Source of the DNA: Aurifilum marmelostoma
Taxonomy: Eukaryota; Ascomycota; Sordariomycetes; Diaporthales; Cryphonectriaceae
Reading direction: 5' to 3'
Length of the DNA: 64,000 bases
Assembly (NCBI GenBank): GCA_027559495.1
Contig: JAMXSV010000010.1
Location: forward strand, 2,418,001 to 2,482,000
Shown here: piece after piece, positions 11,826-23,119 of the stretch
Layout: the number at the start of each line of letters is the position of its first letter
How positions within the stretch are numbered: the stretch's first letter is position 1
Notes under the pieces: generated by a model
Told to the model about the DNA's origin: nothing
Database searches by the model: none
The model's input: only the letters and a program-made list of their open reading frames with translations
Program-made: the position numbers and the translations under genes

Positions 11826-13519
11826 GATGGCGCTGCTCGTGAGGGGTGCTGTTCTTGTGTTCACCGGCTGGGCTGCTAGTAGGACGACGACAAGGTCGGT
11901 GAAAGCACTGACGCTGGGAAAAGATCCAGAGGCTGAGTGAGGAAGGACGATCTTATATTAATTATAATCATTACATATTTACCTGGGAATGACGGTCCCA
12001 TTCCCAAACCTGTAGTGGCCTTGAGGTAATTTCACCAAATCCCACTCACACAAATATACACACACACACTTATGCACATTGCAAGCCCTGCTGCACTGCA
12101 TGTGGAAAAAATACGACCCTGAATCCGTAGCGTGTCGGTGCTACTGTCCCAGTTCAGTACCGTCACGATGAATCGGGAGAAACAGCAGAGTGGAGGATCG
12201 GGGGTTAAACGTCTGCCTGGCGCCATCAACCCGCATGGCTTGCCCTGCGTGTGTGTGGTCCGGCCCGTCATTGGTGATGGCTAGGGAGGAAGAGCCACAG
12301 CTGAAATGCCGGCGATCCGTCCTGGCGTAGCAGCAGCGGCAGCAGCAGCAGCAGGGTGTTATCTCCAGGGGTAGGAGGGACCTTTGGAACTTTTCCCATG
12401 TGAACGGTTCAGGAAGGTCGAGCGGGTGGATGCCGTGGTGAGGCGGGGACAGAGCGGGACAGAGCCTGTATATCGCTGATTACTTGGCTTCAGCAGGGCA
12501 AAAATAAGTATGGCCTGGAAATATATTGTGGGCAAATTGCGTATGGGGCGTGGCGTATGTCAGGTATGTCAGGTTAGGCCGGTGTGGAAGAGCCCCTCGA
12601 CCGAATTGGGAGAGGCTAAAACTACCATGCTTCTGCATACTCTACGGATTATGATGCTTGTAGGTAATTAGTACCGTGATGGCCCAATCATGCTGTCAGC
12701 AGCCGCAGGGTCATACACACGGCCGGTACCGTTGGGGAGGCTCTTGTTCGTGCTCACTCATTTCAGGCTTCAAGCCTACGCTTACCAGCAGGAGGTAGCA
12801 CACTGGACCCCTAACCCTCACGTCCAGACCCTTCACCTTGCCAAGTAATACAGCATGCAACCCCTCCATGAGCTAAAAGGCGGGGTGCATTTTCAGATGT
12901 GCGGGGTAGGTGTGTTTACCACGCAGGAAAAGGGTGACAACCATCACGAGCACGACATCAGTCGTTGCTCTAAAAGTGTCGACCCTCTACTCTGGGGAAG
13001 ACCCTGGAGCTGCTGACGACCACAGATCAGCCCATTTTTCGACATGACCGCTCGATTCTTGCTGGTACGATCAGATCAGAGTCGCCCTGGCCTTATTTTG
13101 TCGGAGGGGGCTTAGAGTCTCTGCTACGGAAGTAGAGACGGAGATGCTCGGCGGGTGGCAGAAGTAGATACCGAAGCCTCGGCCGCGACACGGATTTACA
13201 GCTGCGGAATAAAAACACACGTATCTCTCACAGTATTTCATGCTTGACGACCTGAAAGACCGCAATTCCGGAGGACGACTCTGTGTTCATATATTGAAGC
13301 ATTGTGTCTTGCTCTTTTAAAAAGACAGGTTGTCTCTGGTTGACAAAGCATCTCTCAGGTTCTCTGGCGACGGAAAACAGAAGCTGCAGCGCGGACCCCC
13401 CCCCCCCTCCCCGGGCTGCCTTCCTACTCACCTTCATTATCATCAACCAGCAGAAGCGAGCTTGCTTGAGGAAGATCAACCTTCTACAAAACAGATTAAA
13501 CACGCATACACACAGAACC
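11826..13519. promoter_or_regulatory. Divergent intergenic region, Vps62-type and DUF3500 genes
   Basis: About 1.7 kb between two divergent genes, so it should hold both promoters. Visible features are an imperfect CAG/CGG run (about 12330-12356), a CACA-rich stretch near 12050-12070, and a C13 tract at about 13397-13409 in the DUF3500 leader. No gene is supported. Confidence 0.45.
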
Positions 13520-14904
13520 ATGACGTCCGAGGCGGCCCAGGCCCTCCATGGCGGGGAGTATCGCCAGTTTCTGCCCGACCTGAGCATTCCCAGGTTCACC
13601 ACAATGCAGAAGCAGGACGCTCACGTCTACGCAAAGGCCTTCAAGGAGGGCGGCCAGCCCCCATGGCTTCATGCCCTGTACATGCACTGGCTCGAGCTGC
13701 TCAAGGAGCCCTTCAAGGGCGTCACCACCGACGGTTCGTTGCTCTTTTTTATTTTTTATTTTCTTTTATTTAAAATCCCCTTCACCTCGTCTCATGAGCT
13801 TCCCCGCTGACATGTCAGAGAGCAGGCAAGACAAGGCCAGACCTCTTCCAGCTCCAGGACGAGGGCGTGCCCACCCCCGACATCGTCAGCGCCGCCAGCG
13901 CCGTCCTGGCCATGCTCACGCCCGAGCAGGCTGCCCGCGTCAAGTACCACATCGACGACCCGCAGTGGCGGACGTGGAGCAACCCCGAGTTCCTGCTGAG
14001 CGACAAGGGCATCCGCCTGGACGAGATCAGCCCGGAGCTGCGCGACAAGGTCCTGGCCGTGCTGGCCGCCACGCTGTCGCCCGAGGGCTACCAGAAGGCC
14101 CTGGGCGCCATGCGCGTCAACGGCTTCCTGGGCGAGCTCGTCAAGTCCCCCGCCGTCATGAACGAGTTCAGCTACAACTTTGTCCTCTTCGGCGAGCCCT
14201 CGCCCGACCGCCCCTGGGGCTTCTCCTTCTACGGCCACCACCTCTGCCTCAACGTCTTCCTCCACAAGTCCCAGATCGTCATCTCCCCCTGGTTCACGGG
14301 CGCCGAGCCCAACCTCATCGACGAGGGCGCCTACAAGGGCACCCGCATCCTCGAGACCGAGGAGAAGCTGGGCCTGCAGCTGATGCAGTCCCTGCCCGCC
14401 GACAAGCAGGCCAAGGCCCAGATCTACAAGCTCATGCGCGACCCGGAGATGCCCCACGGCCGCTGGAACCACGACGACCAGCGCCACGTCTGCGGCGCCT
14501 ACCGCGACAACCGCGTCGTCCCCTACGAGGGCATCCTGGTCTCCGACATGACCGCCGACCAGCAGGACCTCGTCCTCGGCATCCTCGACCAGTACCTGCT
14601 CTACCTCCCCGCCCAGGCCAAGAAGGTCAGGCTGGGCAACATCAAGTCCTGGTTCCACGAGACCTACTTTTGCTGGATCGGCGGCTACACGGACGCCGAC
14701 CCCTTCTACTACCGCATCCAGAGCCCCGTGGTCATTGTCGAGTTTGACCACCACTCGGGCGTCTTCCTGACCAACAAGGAGCCCGCCAAGTTCCACATCC
14801 ACACGCTGTTGAGGACGCCGAATGGGGGTGATTACGGTATGGCGCTGAGGCCGTTGATTCCCGGTATCGAGCAGGGCTTCATCTGGCCGGGGGAGAGGGA
14901 CTAG
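13520..14904 (+). CDS. DUF3500 family protein
   Basis: Exons 13520-13733 and 13826-14904 give 430 residues. The donor is GTTCGT, the acceptor GCAG, and the split codon restores Gly. The sequence matches the DUF3500 family: FTTMQKQDAHVYAKAF near the N-terminus, WSFYGHHLCLNVF-type text (here WGFSFYGHHLCLNVF), GAEPNLIDEG, then WFHETYFCWIGG and a final PVVIVEFDHHSGVFL. The many conserved His, Glu and Asp residues suggest metal binding, but no activity is established that I know of. No signal peptide is seen, so it is probably cytosolic. It is convergent with the laccase gene. The unusually long open frame on the opposite strand is a codon-bias shadow. Confidence 0.85.
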
Positions 14905-15387
14905 AATGGTTGTAAGGTAGCGATATGAAATCAAAAGAAACCTCGGAACTCAGAACTGAACAAAAATGCATGTGTGAAGTCATTCTAATTTGCAATCGTC
15001 ATGTCTGAGAAAGTTCCCGTACTGTAGAAGCATGTGAGGGGCTGATTTGTGAGTAACTGACTGCGCAGATGACCGTGTTAAATACTCGCGTATATTCTCT
15101 TTCCTAATTTTTTTTTCTTCTTTGGCAGCAATATCTGCATTCATTTTATTACAAGTCATAAGTATCTCCTCGATTCCCAAACGCCAGCACTCACTCGCGA
15201 TTAGTACACGAAATCTCGTTTCTGCCTTTGGTCAAGTCCGCACAAGCACCACCCAAACAAATTCGTAAATATACATGACAACAATAGAATAGTACAGCGC
15301 TCCGAGTATGTACAATCAACAGAAAATGGGGACGGAGATTCCAGACCGTATTGGCGAGCCAGCCGGGGTATCTCTTTGAGAGGAAGC
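14905..15387. other. Convergent 3' region
   Basis: Holds the 3' flanks of the DUF3500 gene (plus strand) and the laccase gene (minus strand). It is AT-richer than the genes and I see no coding region or clear terminator structure. Confidence 0.5.
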
Positions 15388-17688
15388 TCAGATGCCCGAG
15401 TCGTCCTGTACGAGAGTCACAGCAGTGACGTAGTCGTTCCAGCCGCTGCAGGTGCTGTTCATGGCATCGGCGTCAATCATGTCGACGAGCTCGGACTCGC
15501 GCTCGAGCATCTGCACGGCCAGACCCTCGGATGTGTGCCAGGCGATGTGGCAGTGGGTGAGCCAGACCTGCAAAAGCCGGGAAGTTAGCATTCTACAGAC
15601 TTTTTCTATTGCCCTCTTTATTCTTGGAAAGCGATGTGGGTTTGTGTGTGGTCTTCAATGACAACAACAAAAAGACTTACACCAGGGTTGTCGGTGATGA
15701 ACGCAATAGCCACCCATCCACTCGCCGGCAGCATGACGACGTCACGGCGAGGGACATTGACGGTGGAGAGGTTGGCGGTGGCGGAATCAAAAGTGCCGGT
15801 TCCTGATCCCAGAACCCAGAAATCGTGGCCATGCATGTGCCTAGACGGTGAGATTAGTATGACTCCGTCCATCTAGTTCGAGACTTGTGCTCGTAACGAG
15901 TATCTTTCCCGAGATATGGAAACTCACATAGGATGGGCAACACCCATGGCGGTCTGCACAATCCAGTAGACCCACTCATTGGCATCAGGCAGCTCGATCA
16001 TGTTCTGTTCTTCGGTCCAGGTGGCGTTCCCGTCGTAGACCTGCTCGATGCTGGGGTAGTCCCACTGGCTCACAAACGAGCTGTCGCCCATGCTCCAGTA
16101 CAGCCTCCCAGCGCTCTGCGCGATCGCCACGGCAAAGTCGTCAGTCACAGCCGCCGTACCGCCCGCCTCCATGGCTAGATAAGGAACCAGGCTGGCCGCG
16201 GGCTCGTCGACACACTCGTCCGCGATGGCGTCGTCGTTCACTGTCGAGGTCGGGTCGGCCGTGGAGTTGGCGGCGTCGGCGTAGCGAATGATGGCCTTGA
16301 TGTTTTCTGGGTTGGCGTTGTCGGAGCAGGCGAGCTGGGCGATGGCGCGCAGCCAGTAGTTGTCCGAGGGGGCGGAGGCGGTCACCACCACGTCGTAGCG
16401 CTGGCCGATACCGATGCTCAGGACGTCGGTTGTGTATGGCTGAATGGGAACGAAGTCGGATGCAATCACTTCCATGGTGTCTGAGAAGATAAGGCTGTCA
16501 GATAAAAGATGCTTACATAGGACGTAACTGTGCTTTTCTCTTTCTTTTTCTCGGGAGAGAGAAATATGGGGGGGGGGTGTCACTAAGGTAGATGAGAACA
16601 ACGTACGATTATCAAGGGTGACTTTGAAGTGCGTATCAGCAGCGGTGTTGACAAATCTCAGCCTGTACCTCTGTCCAGAAGTGAAGGTCATCTCGTAGCG
16701 GGATCCGACGGTGCTGTTGTCCTCAAGCGTGTACGTGTTCAAGCCGTTGATGAGACCATTGGCCATGGTCGGCGGGCCAGACACAGCCGACTGCAGCACC
16801 AGATTGTCCGCCGTGTCGTGGTCCCAGTCCACCATGGTCACGATACCGAGGTCCTCGTCGTAGTTGGCCGTGGCAGGTCCGTTGATCTGAATGCCACCAA
16901 ACACGCCGTCCCAGGCTTGCACGTAGAAGTGAGAGTGCCACCATGAGGTTCCATACTGCGTGGCCCGCCAGGTATAGGTGGTTGTGTCGCCGGGGGCGGT
17001 GGGGCACTGGGTGATGGATGCCACGCCGTCATTCTGGTTGGTGTAGTTCTGGCGGATGCCGTGAAAGTGGATGGAAGAGCCGTTGTTTTGCTGAGGAAAG
17101 CTCAGTGTTAGTATCGATGATGGGCTAATCCTAGCAGCACTTGTGGTGATCGACCGCTATGGAAAGAGCTTACCATCGAGTTGGTCACATGCACGACTAA
17201 TTCGGGTAATCGGCGCATGGTTAGCAACCAAAGTAACTTTTGACAAGAGCATGGGGGTTCCTAGGATCATCTATGCATATCACCACGTTGTCACATACCA
17301 ACAGTATCGCCCCAATCCCTACATTGGTCCAATGTTAGCCCCTGTCACCATGTGTATATTCTGGTACATAAAATAACGGAGTGGGTTTGTCGTTCTAAAC
17401 TTACGCAACAATAGTAGGGCCCGGAATGGTTCCGTTCACAGCCAGAACCATCTTCTCGACGCCATCCGGAGAAGCAGTGGTATTGACAATGTTGAACCAA
17501 TACTCGCGGGTGACACCGGTCTCAGGGACTTCTTCATAATAGTTTGTCGAGATGTCGTAGTCGCCCCAGCAGCTGCGGGCGTCTGCCGAGTTCACACATC
17601 TCTTGGAGAGCTGATGGGGCTCGGAGCCAGGAGCCGCCACCACAAGAGACAGCAAAGGCAGGAAGGAGACGAGGGCTCGGAAGGCCAT
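15388..17688 (-). CDS. Secreted laccase (multicopper oxidase)
   Basis: Seven minus-strand exons: 17688-17405, 17318-17299 (20 bases), 17196-17174 (23 bases), 17090-16607, 16480-15928, 15840-15681 and 15567-15388. The product is 567 residues, normal for an ascomycete laccase. Laccases oxidise phenols with one-electron steps and reduce oxygen to water. All four copper-binding blocks are present: HFHG (117-120), WWHSHF (159-164), HPMHMHGH (453-460) and HCHIAWHTSEGL (513-524). The residue ten after the Cys is Leu524, the type-1 copper axial position, which marks the Leu-type class. A signal peptide is followed by a KR processing site. The protein ends in DSGI, the C-terminal plug motif typical of ascomycete laccases. 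The micro-exons together encode DWGDTVVVHVTNSM, a highly conserved stretch, so they are required. Confidence 0.93.
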
Positions 17689-19976
17689 GATGACGACAAG
17701 ACAGTAATATCTGGTCTGGTAAAGTAATGTATGTATATGAAGAAATAAGGGAGCGGGCTAGCCGGGTAAGATTTGATAACAACAAGTAGAGAGTGAGAGG
17801 AATAAAACTTGAAGAAGCGAGAGTGGTTGAACGGTGAGAACCTCCCTTGAACGATTGTATGGGAGGAGGGTGATGGTGTTGGAAGAAGGAAGACTTGATG
17901 CTCTCATGATGGAAAGAAAGCCATCTTGTCTCCGTCGAGGGGCCTTGAATTTATCAATGAATTCCTCCATGATAGTCTTGGTGAAGTCCGCCAAGGTGAG
18001 TCGTCGTCACATCCGGTCTATAGAAGGAATCCTCTCGTACGAGCCGGATGGGAGTTCGCACAGAGCTTCTTGTCTCCATCTTGATATCCTTACGATAATG
18101 TGGAGTTGTCGCACGTCTTGACACACACAGGCACACAACATTCAATATTGACAAAGCGCACGCAGTAGTCTCGGATGTAGGTCGGAAAAGTCGGAAGCAA
18201 AGAAGGCCTCGCAGAGAGAAAGAGAACAAACCAGAGCAAAGACAATTGGTCCACCTAATTGATTGGTTGGAGGTCGAGATACTACAACAGACTCGGGTCA
18301 ATAATCGTGAACACAGCGTAAACTATTGCACCCATGCACAAGACCATGTGGCTCAATCTCGTGTGGCTTCGATAAACGAAACGGAAGCGCCCCCCAAAAA
18401 CGACAAGGGAGCCTCTCGCTGTGGTATAACAGGGCCTGCGCGATCCGTGCTCGCGTAACGGCTAATGCAAGGAACCTGTAGATCTCCACGTTGTCCGGGG
18501 AATCTCTGCAGTACCCGCATTACCCAATCCGTTGGTGATCTGCGCTCGCGACCATAAAAGTATTGCTCGTGCGGCTCCAAGAATACGATGCTGAGCACAA
18601 GGATGCGGTTAGCAGGGGCCTTCAGAGGCCGCGTAGTCCATTTCGGTACCAGGTAAAAACCAAACATCAACCAAAGAGGAGGCGGTGCCGAAACATACGA
18701 TTCTGGAGGCGAGATCGAGCTCGATAACGATGCACGAGTTTTTCTCCTTTCGTGTGTTTGTACTCTGGGGTCATGCAAGACCTGTTGAGTAATAATTACC
18801 GGATGTGGATGCTGGATCGAGCAACAAGGTTGACAGTCGGTGTGGAATGGGGTATCTTGTCAATGACGATAACATCTATACCCAGCATCTTATTCCTCAA
18901 AATTGACAGTTTTATGGGGCGAAATCACCACAATTTTGGCTCCTCTCCGAATGCGAACAATAACCATAGTAATATGTGTAATGAATGACAGCCGGCCGAC
19001 CTATCAAAAAAAGGGGCTGACCCTGCCCAAAACCTCTGGAAAACCTCGCCGGTAAGGTTTTCGGGGGGAGTCTGCCGAGCTGCCAATGATGATAGTCTCG
19101 GGCCAAACCTCTCGATAAAGAATCTTTTACATACTCTGATAATGCGAGGCGTGCAGATACGAGAAGTCAGTGCTCGGAATGGAGGTTTTCCATCTCAGCA
19201 TACGCGTTGTTTCGAAACATGTTCGTCTCGTTGTTGGTCCACAGCGTTGCGCCCCTGCCGAGCAGCAGTGGATCATACATAGTGTTCAGCGGCAGTTTTG
19301 GTGTTTTGTAGGAGTATCTGCCAAGTAAATCAGGAGTGGAGAAGTTGTGGCTAACGGTTCAACAGCTTGGCAACCGCCTATACCGTCACATATAGGACAA
19401 TCTGGGTGGAACCTCGCTCGTCTGTGCGCTTCCTCTATCCAGCCTTTTAGTGAAGACGATACAATAATTGTGCACTGATTAGGGTATTCGGCACATTTTC
19501 AAGCCTAAAGTAAAGCTTGCTGCCCCATAATACAATTACAGTAACACTGACCTATGACCCACTGGTCCCGGGCCCTGTGTTTGGAAGCCATGGCAAGCGG
19601 TGATGATCACAGCGCACAGATGGCAAACCAACATCCTTATTGATATGGTAACCGAAGAAACAAGACTTTGACGCGTCACCAGGATCTCGTGCGGATGAGT
19701 CTGTGTTGTTGGGATGTTTCCGAGACCGAGAGCTTCCTCGGACTTAATCCAGCGAGACATGTTTTCTGCTTTTAGTCCGAGTTGTTTTTATACACGGGAC
19801 AGCCTGTCAGCGATGCTGTCATGATAGGTGATGAATATCACCACTTAGCATCGCCCTTCTTTTCTCCTTCTCTTCCTCTCTAAAGCTGTAAATCCTCGGC
19901 TTCTGGACCTCTTCATTCACTCGCTCTATATTCTCTACATTCATTCTGATCACACATTACTTTTCACCTGAACACC
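17689..19976. promoter_or_regulatory. Divergent intergenic region, laccase and small secreted protein
   Basis: About 2.3 kb holding the laccase promoter (left) and the promoter of the gene at 19977 (right). A TATA-like ATATACATAC lies about 45 bases before the laccase ATG. A pyrimidine tract (about 19857-19885) lies before the right-hand gene, with a TTTATACAC element near 19787. Open frames such as 18353-18778 on the minus strand show no domain. A possible element with short inverted repeats lies near 18995-19110. Confidence 0.45.
18995..19110. repeat. Possible transposon-derived inverted-repeat remnant
   Basis: AAAACCT and AGGTTTT face each other around CGCCGGTA (about 19041-19063), next to further AAACCTC copies and a TGCCGAGCTGCCA word that recurs at about 49158-49170. 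The clustering suggests a decayed element, but no terminal repeats or target duplication can be defined. Confidence 0.25.
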
Positions 19977-20770
19977 ATGTTCTTCAAGACGCTCACTGCT
20001 CTCCTGGCATTCGCCGGTGCCGTGACGGCATACCCCAGCGCAAAGCGCGCCTCCGACACGGAGGTCAAGATCTACGCCTATGGCACTGGCATCTCTGGCA
20101 TGCAGGTCTATCGCGGTACAGACGGTTAGTATCAACACTACACACTTGGTAGCATTTCTTGGCCTCGCTTATCTGACAAGTCACACTAAACTAACGGTTA
20201 AAATTGCACATTCAGGAATGGCATACATAGCCCCTGCAGAGACGGCGAACCTTACCGAGTTGATCTGTGAGCATCCAGTCCTGTCAAGACATCAAAAGTC
20301 TGAGCTTTTGGAGGACAAGATTAACAAATACTTGTCCCAGGGCAAACACCGTCCACGGCCAGCACATGGAATGCCTCCGTGATGCAGAACGGCACATCCA
20401 CCACCGCGGACTCGGCCTCCTTCTACATTGTCACTACCGCCAACTCCTATGTGCAGTGCGGATTCAAGTCCACGAACAACACCGCCCCTGCTGGTGCGGC
20501 TATGACGGGTTTTACAAAATGTGAGTGCCTCGCACAGAATTTATTCTCCCTCCAGACCCTTGATCTATAATACTAAGCTAACCTTGAAATGATCTTCTGT
20601 CAGTCGGATCTCAAATCATGTGGGTCAACGGCAGTAACTACCAGTCGCAGTTCTGGGCCAAGACCACGGATTCTGAGGATGTCTACACACTGAACTGGAA
20701 TGTCGACGGGGCCGACCAGGCAGACAGTGTCCCTGTGACAATCAAGACCACCGCACCGTCTACTGCTTGA
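19977..20770 (+). CDS. Small secreted protein with Kex2-type processing site
   Basis: Four exons, 19977-20124, 20216-20266, 20341-20520 and 20604-20770, give 181 residues. All junctions keep frame. The N-terminus MFFKTLTALLAFAGAVTA is a clear signal peptide. A short pro-segment YPSAKR ends in a Lys-Arg pair suited to Kex2 cleavage. The mature part is about 157 residues, rich in Thr, Ser and Ala, with Trp residues and only a single Cys (in YVQCGFK), so it is not a typical Cys-rich effector. It contains likely N-glycosylation sites (NLT, NAS, NGT, NNT, NGS). I recognise no named domain. Secretion and the wall or extracellular location are inferred from the signal peptide and the lack of a membrane segment. 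Confidence 0.8.
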
Positions 20771-21060
20771 GAGAAACAAAGAAAACGAAGATGATTGGAG
20801 GTCGTACTCGATGTCGCGTTTCTTTCGTTGTGTTCTAATTGTTAGTTATCTTGTGTGTACATAAGAGCGATATTCGTCCGGACAGTCTTGTGCTATTGAA
20901 TTGAGAGATATGCGGCTACGGAAAACGATTGATTCGATATTTGATTTCCTGGCAGGTCGCAAGCTGACCTTGGCAGAACAGAAAATACAATAAAAAATTA
21001 GATGTGGCAGAATTGCCATTTCTATGTCTTCCGTCGCTCGAGGTAGCGGTCGGGACTGGC
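20771..21060. other. Convergent 3' region
   Basis: The 3' flanks of the small secreted protein gene and the dehydrogenase gene. Nothing else is seen. Confidence 0.5.
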
Positions 21061-22089
21061 TCATGAACCCGTGACAACTTTGGTGACTCCTGGCTGGATC
21101 TCTTCCAAAACACCCTCCAGTTCTTCGTAGACCCTGCGCTGCAGGTCATGTCCTTCCGCACTGACCACAAGATTGCTGGGCGCGCTCACTACGCAGCTGT
21201 CCATATACTCCCCATGACTCTGCCTTCCTGCCGCGGCGGCGGCCATCAGTGTGCGAGAGCCCATCTCTGGCGTCCGTCCCAGGAGGCGAAGTGTGCATCT
21301 CACAATGTAGTTGAGTGGAAAGGTGTTGTGACGGAACAGCTCTGTCCTGCAAAAGCCCGGGTGGACGCAGTTTACGATGACAGGATCGCTGGGCGACATC
21401 CTGGCGGCCAGTTCTCGCACTATCCAGATAGACAACAGCTTGGACGTGTTGTATCGATCCTCATTCATATTCTGCTTTCCCTTGAAAGCCTCGAAAATCT
21501 CTGGCTGCTCCCTCTCGCAGAATCTGGCCTGCAGATCAGAATGTTAGCAAGTGGTCCAACATTTCCATCGGAAGCTCTCACGAGAACCTCCAAGATCATG
21601 ACATACAAACATGTGCGAATCCGAGGAGACAATGACCACTTTAGGCTCCACGTTAAACCTCGCTGCCGTCCTCCTCATGAGCGGCAGCAGCATGAGAACC
21701 ATCAAGAACGTCGACACAACGTTGATAGCGATAGTGCTCTCAAATCCACCGTCAGCCTCGACGTACGAGCCGATGGCGATGCCTGCATTTGCAACGACAA
21801 CATCCAGACGGTCAAGCTCCGCATCTGCCCTCCTGCAAAAGTCCTTGACGCTCTGAAAGCTGGTGAGGTCGACCTGCCAGACATCGACGACACCTCCCTC
21901 ACTGCTGGCGCCCTGCTTGGCCGCCGAGTAGGAAGTCTGGACCTGCGCCTGCGCAGCTCGTCCTTTGTCGAGATTGCGACATGCGAGAATCACTCTTGCC
22001 GCACCGAGACGGTGGAAGTGGCGCGCCGCCTCTTTTCCTAGCCCTACATTGCCGCCGGTGATGAGGACTGTCTTGCTGTCATAGCGCAT
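21061..22089 (-). CDS. Short-chain dehydrogenase/reductase (classical type)
   Basis: Two exons on the minus strand, 22089-21607 and 21528-21061, give 316 residues. The donor is GTATGT and the acceptor GCAG. The Rossmann-fold motif is TGGNVGLG (11-18), followed by NAG (VVANAGIA), a Ser-containing strand (VIVSSDSH, Ser155/156) and the catalytic YNTSK (Tyr187, Lys191). This is the retinol-dehydrogenase-like branch of fungal SDRs, which reduce ketones or oxidise alcohols with NAD(P). The basic residue in the ACRN stretch after the second strand suggests NADPH preference. The substrate cannot be predicted. No biosynthetic backbone gene lies next to it. Confidence 0.9.
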
Positions 22090-22930
22090 GTCTGGGTAGG
22101 GGAGGGATCTTAGTTGTGTTGTAAGAAAATGGAGGGGATACCCAATGGGCCTACACTTGGATTGTTAGCCTGGTTGCGGTCAAAAAGTCTAGACCTTGAT
22201 CTGCATCTTGGTCTGTGTTAGGGGGGGGTGTTTGGTGGTCGGGATCGTGTGCTTGCATGTTGAAGTAGCCTGCGTCGGTCAACCATGAGAAGCTGTGTCT
22301 CTCGGTCGGTGATGATTCTGCCATATCTGCTTGAATCGTGTGGATTTTCAACTGTTGTCAGCAGAAGTGTTGGAAGAATGATTCTGTGGGTTAATGGTGA
22401 ACAGAGAAGGTGAGGACGTTGGCTGAGGTGGCCGGTTGTGGTGTGAAACACTGTTAGCTTCACATTGGGGTCCGCAGTCTGGATGATCATGCCCCTGTTT
22501 TCCACCTGTCAAGTGCATCTTTGAGCCTTTCTGTGCGTCTAAGAGAATCACATGCGAATTCGAGGCTATTACTTGTTCAACAAGGTTCCGTCATTAGAAT
22601 TAGTCTATGTCTGAAAGCCATCAAACACGTTTGTCGCGATTTTCCACTTCCGACGGGGGATGTCCCCGATTTCCTTTTGCCCCGCCCTTGTTCTTCCTCT
22701 GGCGTTGGCATTGCAGTGCCAGCCTCTTTTCGCCCTTGCCTGTTATCGTCCAGTTCTTGGAGAAGCAATACAGACCAGCGTCATGGCTCGAGAGCATCCG
22801 ATTCGTGATCTCTCCAGATCCCATCAAGTATCTGGTAACCCGTCCATATGAAGATCGCAGGTCTCCCTCGGATGTCGATTCCGGTCCGACCGTCGCCCAG
22901 GCCATCCACGCAGCCGTGATCCGATTCATT
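22090..22930. other. Region between the dehydrogenase and a small gene
   Basis: Probably the promoter of the dehydrogenase and the 3' flank of the small gene at 22931. Several short open frames occur on both strands, none with a recognisable domain. Confidence 0.4.
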
Positions 22931-23119
22931 CTAGGTGTACAGGTAGCCGAAGACTGCGATGCCGATCATCACAATCGAGATCCACTGCAGGATCATTTCA
23001 TTCTCCGTCTCCTTCATGCCCTTGGTGACGGTGGCCTCCCAAGCCGCGTTGGGGTCGGACTTTTCCGCTTCCGAGATCTCGGCGCTGCTCCTGGGTTTGT
23101 TGTTCGTGGGGTTGGCCAT
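22931..23119 (-). CDS. Small tail-anchored membrane protein, 62 residues
   Basis: An intronless minus-strand frame starting MANPTNNKPRSSAEISEAEK. The first 40 residues are hydrophilic and end in a charged helix (TKGMKETENEM). A single membrane helix (ILQWISIVMIGIAVFGYLYT) ends at the very C-terminus. The shape, a soluble head and a C-terminal anchor, is that of tail-anchored proteins of the ER or mitochondrial outer membrane. The opening helix of the anchor is amphipathic. An in-frame ATG 16 codons upstream is possible, but the extension is low-complexity. No function is known to me. The compact design supports it being a real gene rather than a chance frame. Confidence 0.6.
   Translation of the reverse strand: MANPTNNKPRSSAEISEAEKSDPNAAWEATVTKGMKETENEMILQWISIVMIGIAVFGYLYT

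Noticed and set aside
13792..14934. 380-codon open frame on the minus strand
   Set aside because: Antisense to the DUF3500 gene; repetitive Val/Gly/Asp/Leu composition is a codon-bias shadow.
18353..18778. 141-codon minus-strand frame upstream of the laccase gene
   Set aside because: No recognisable domain, irregular composition and no splice context; treated as chance.
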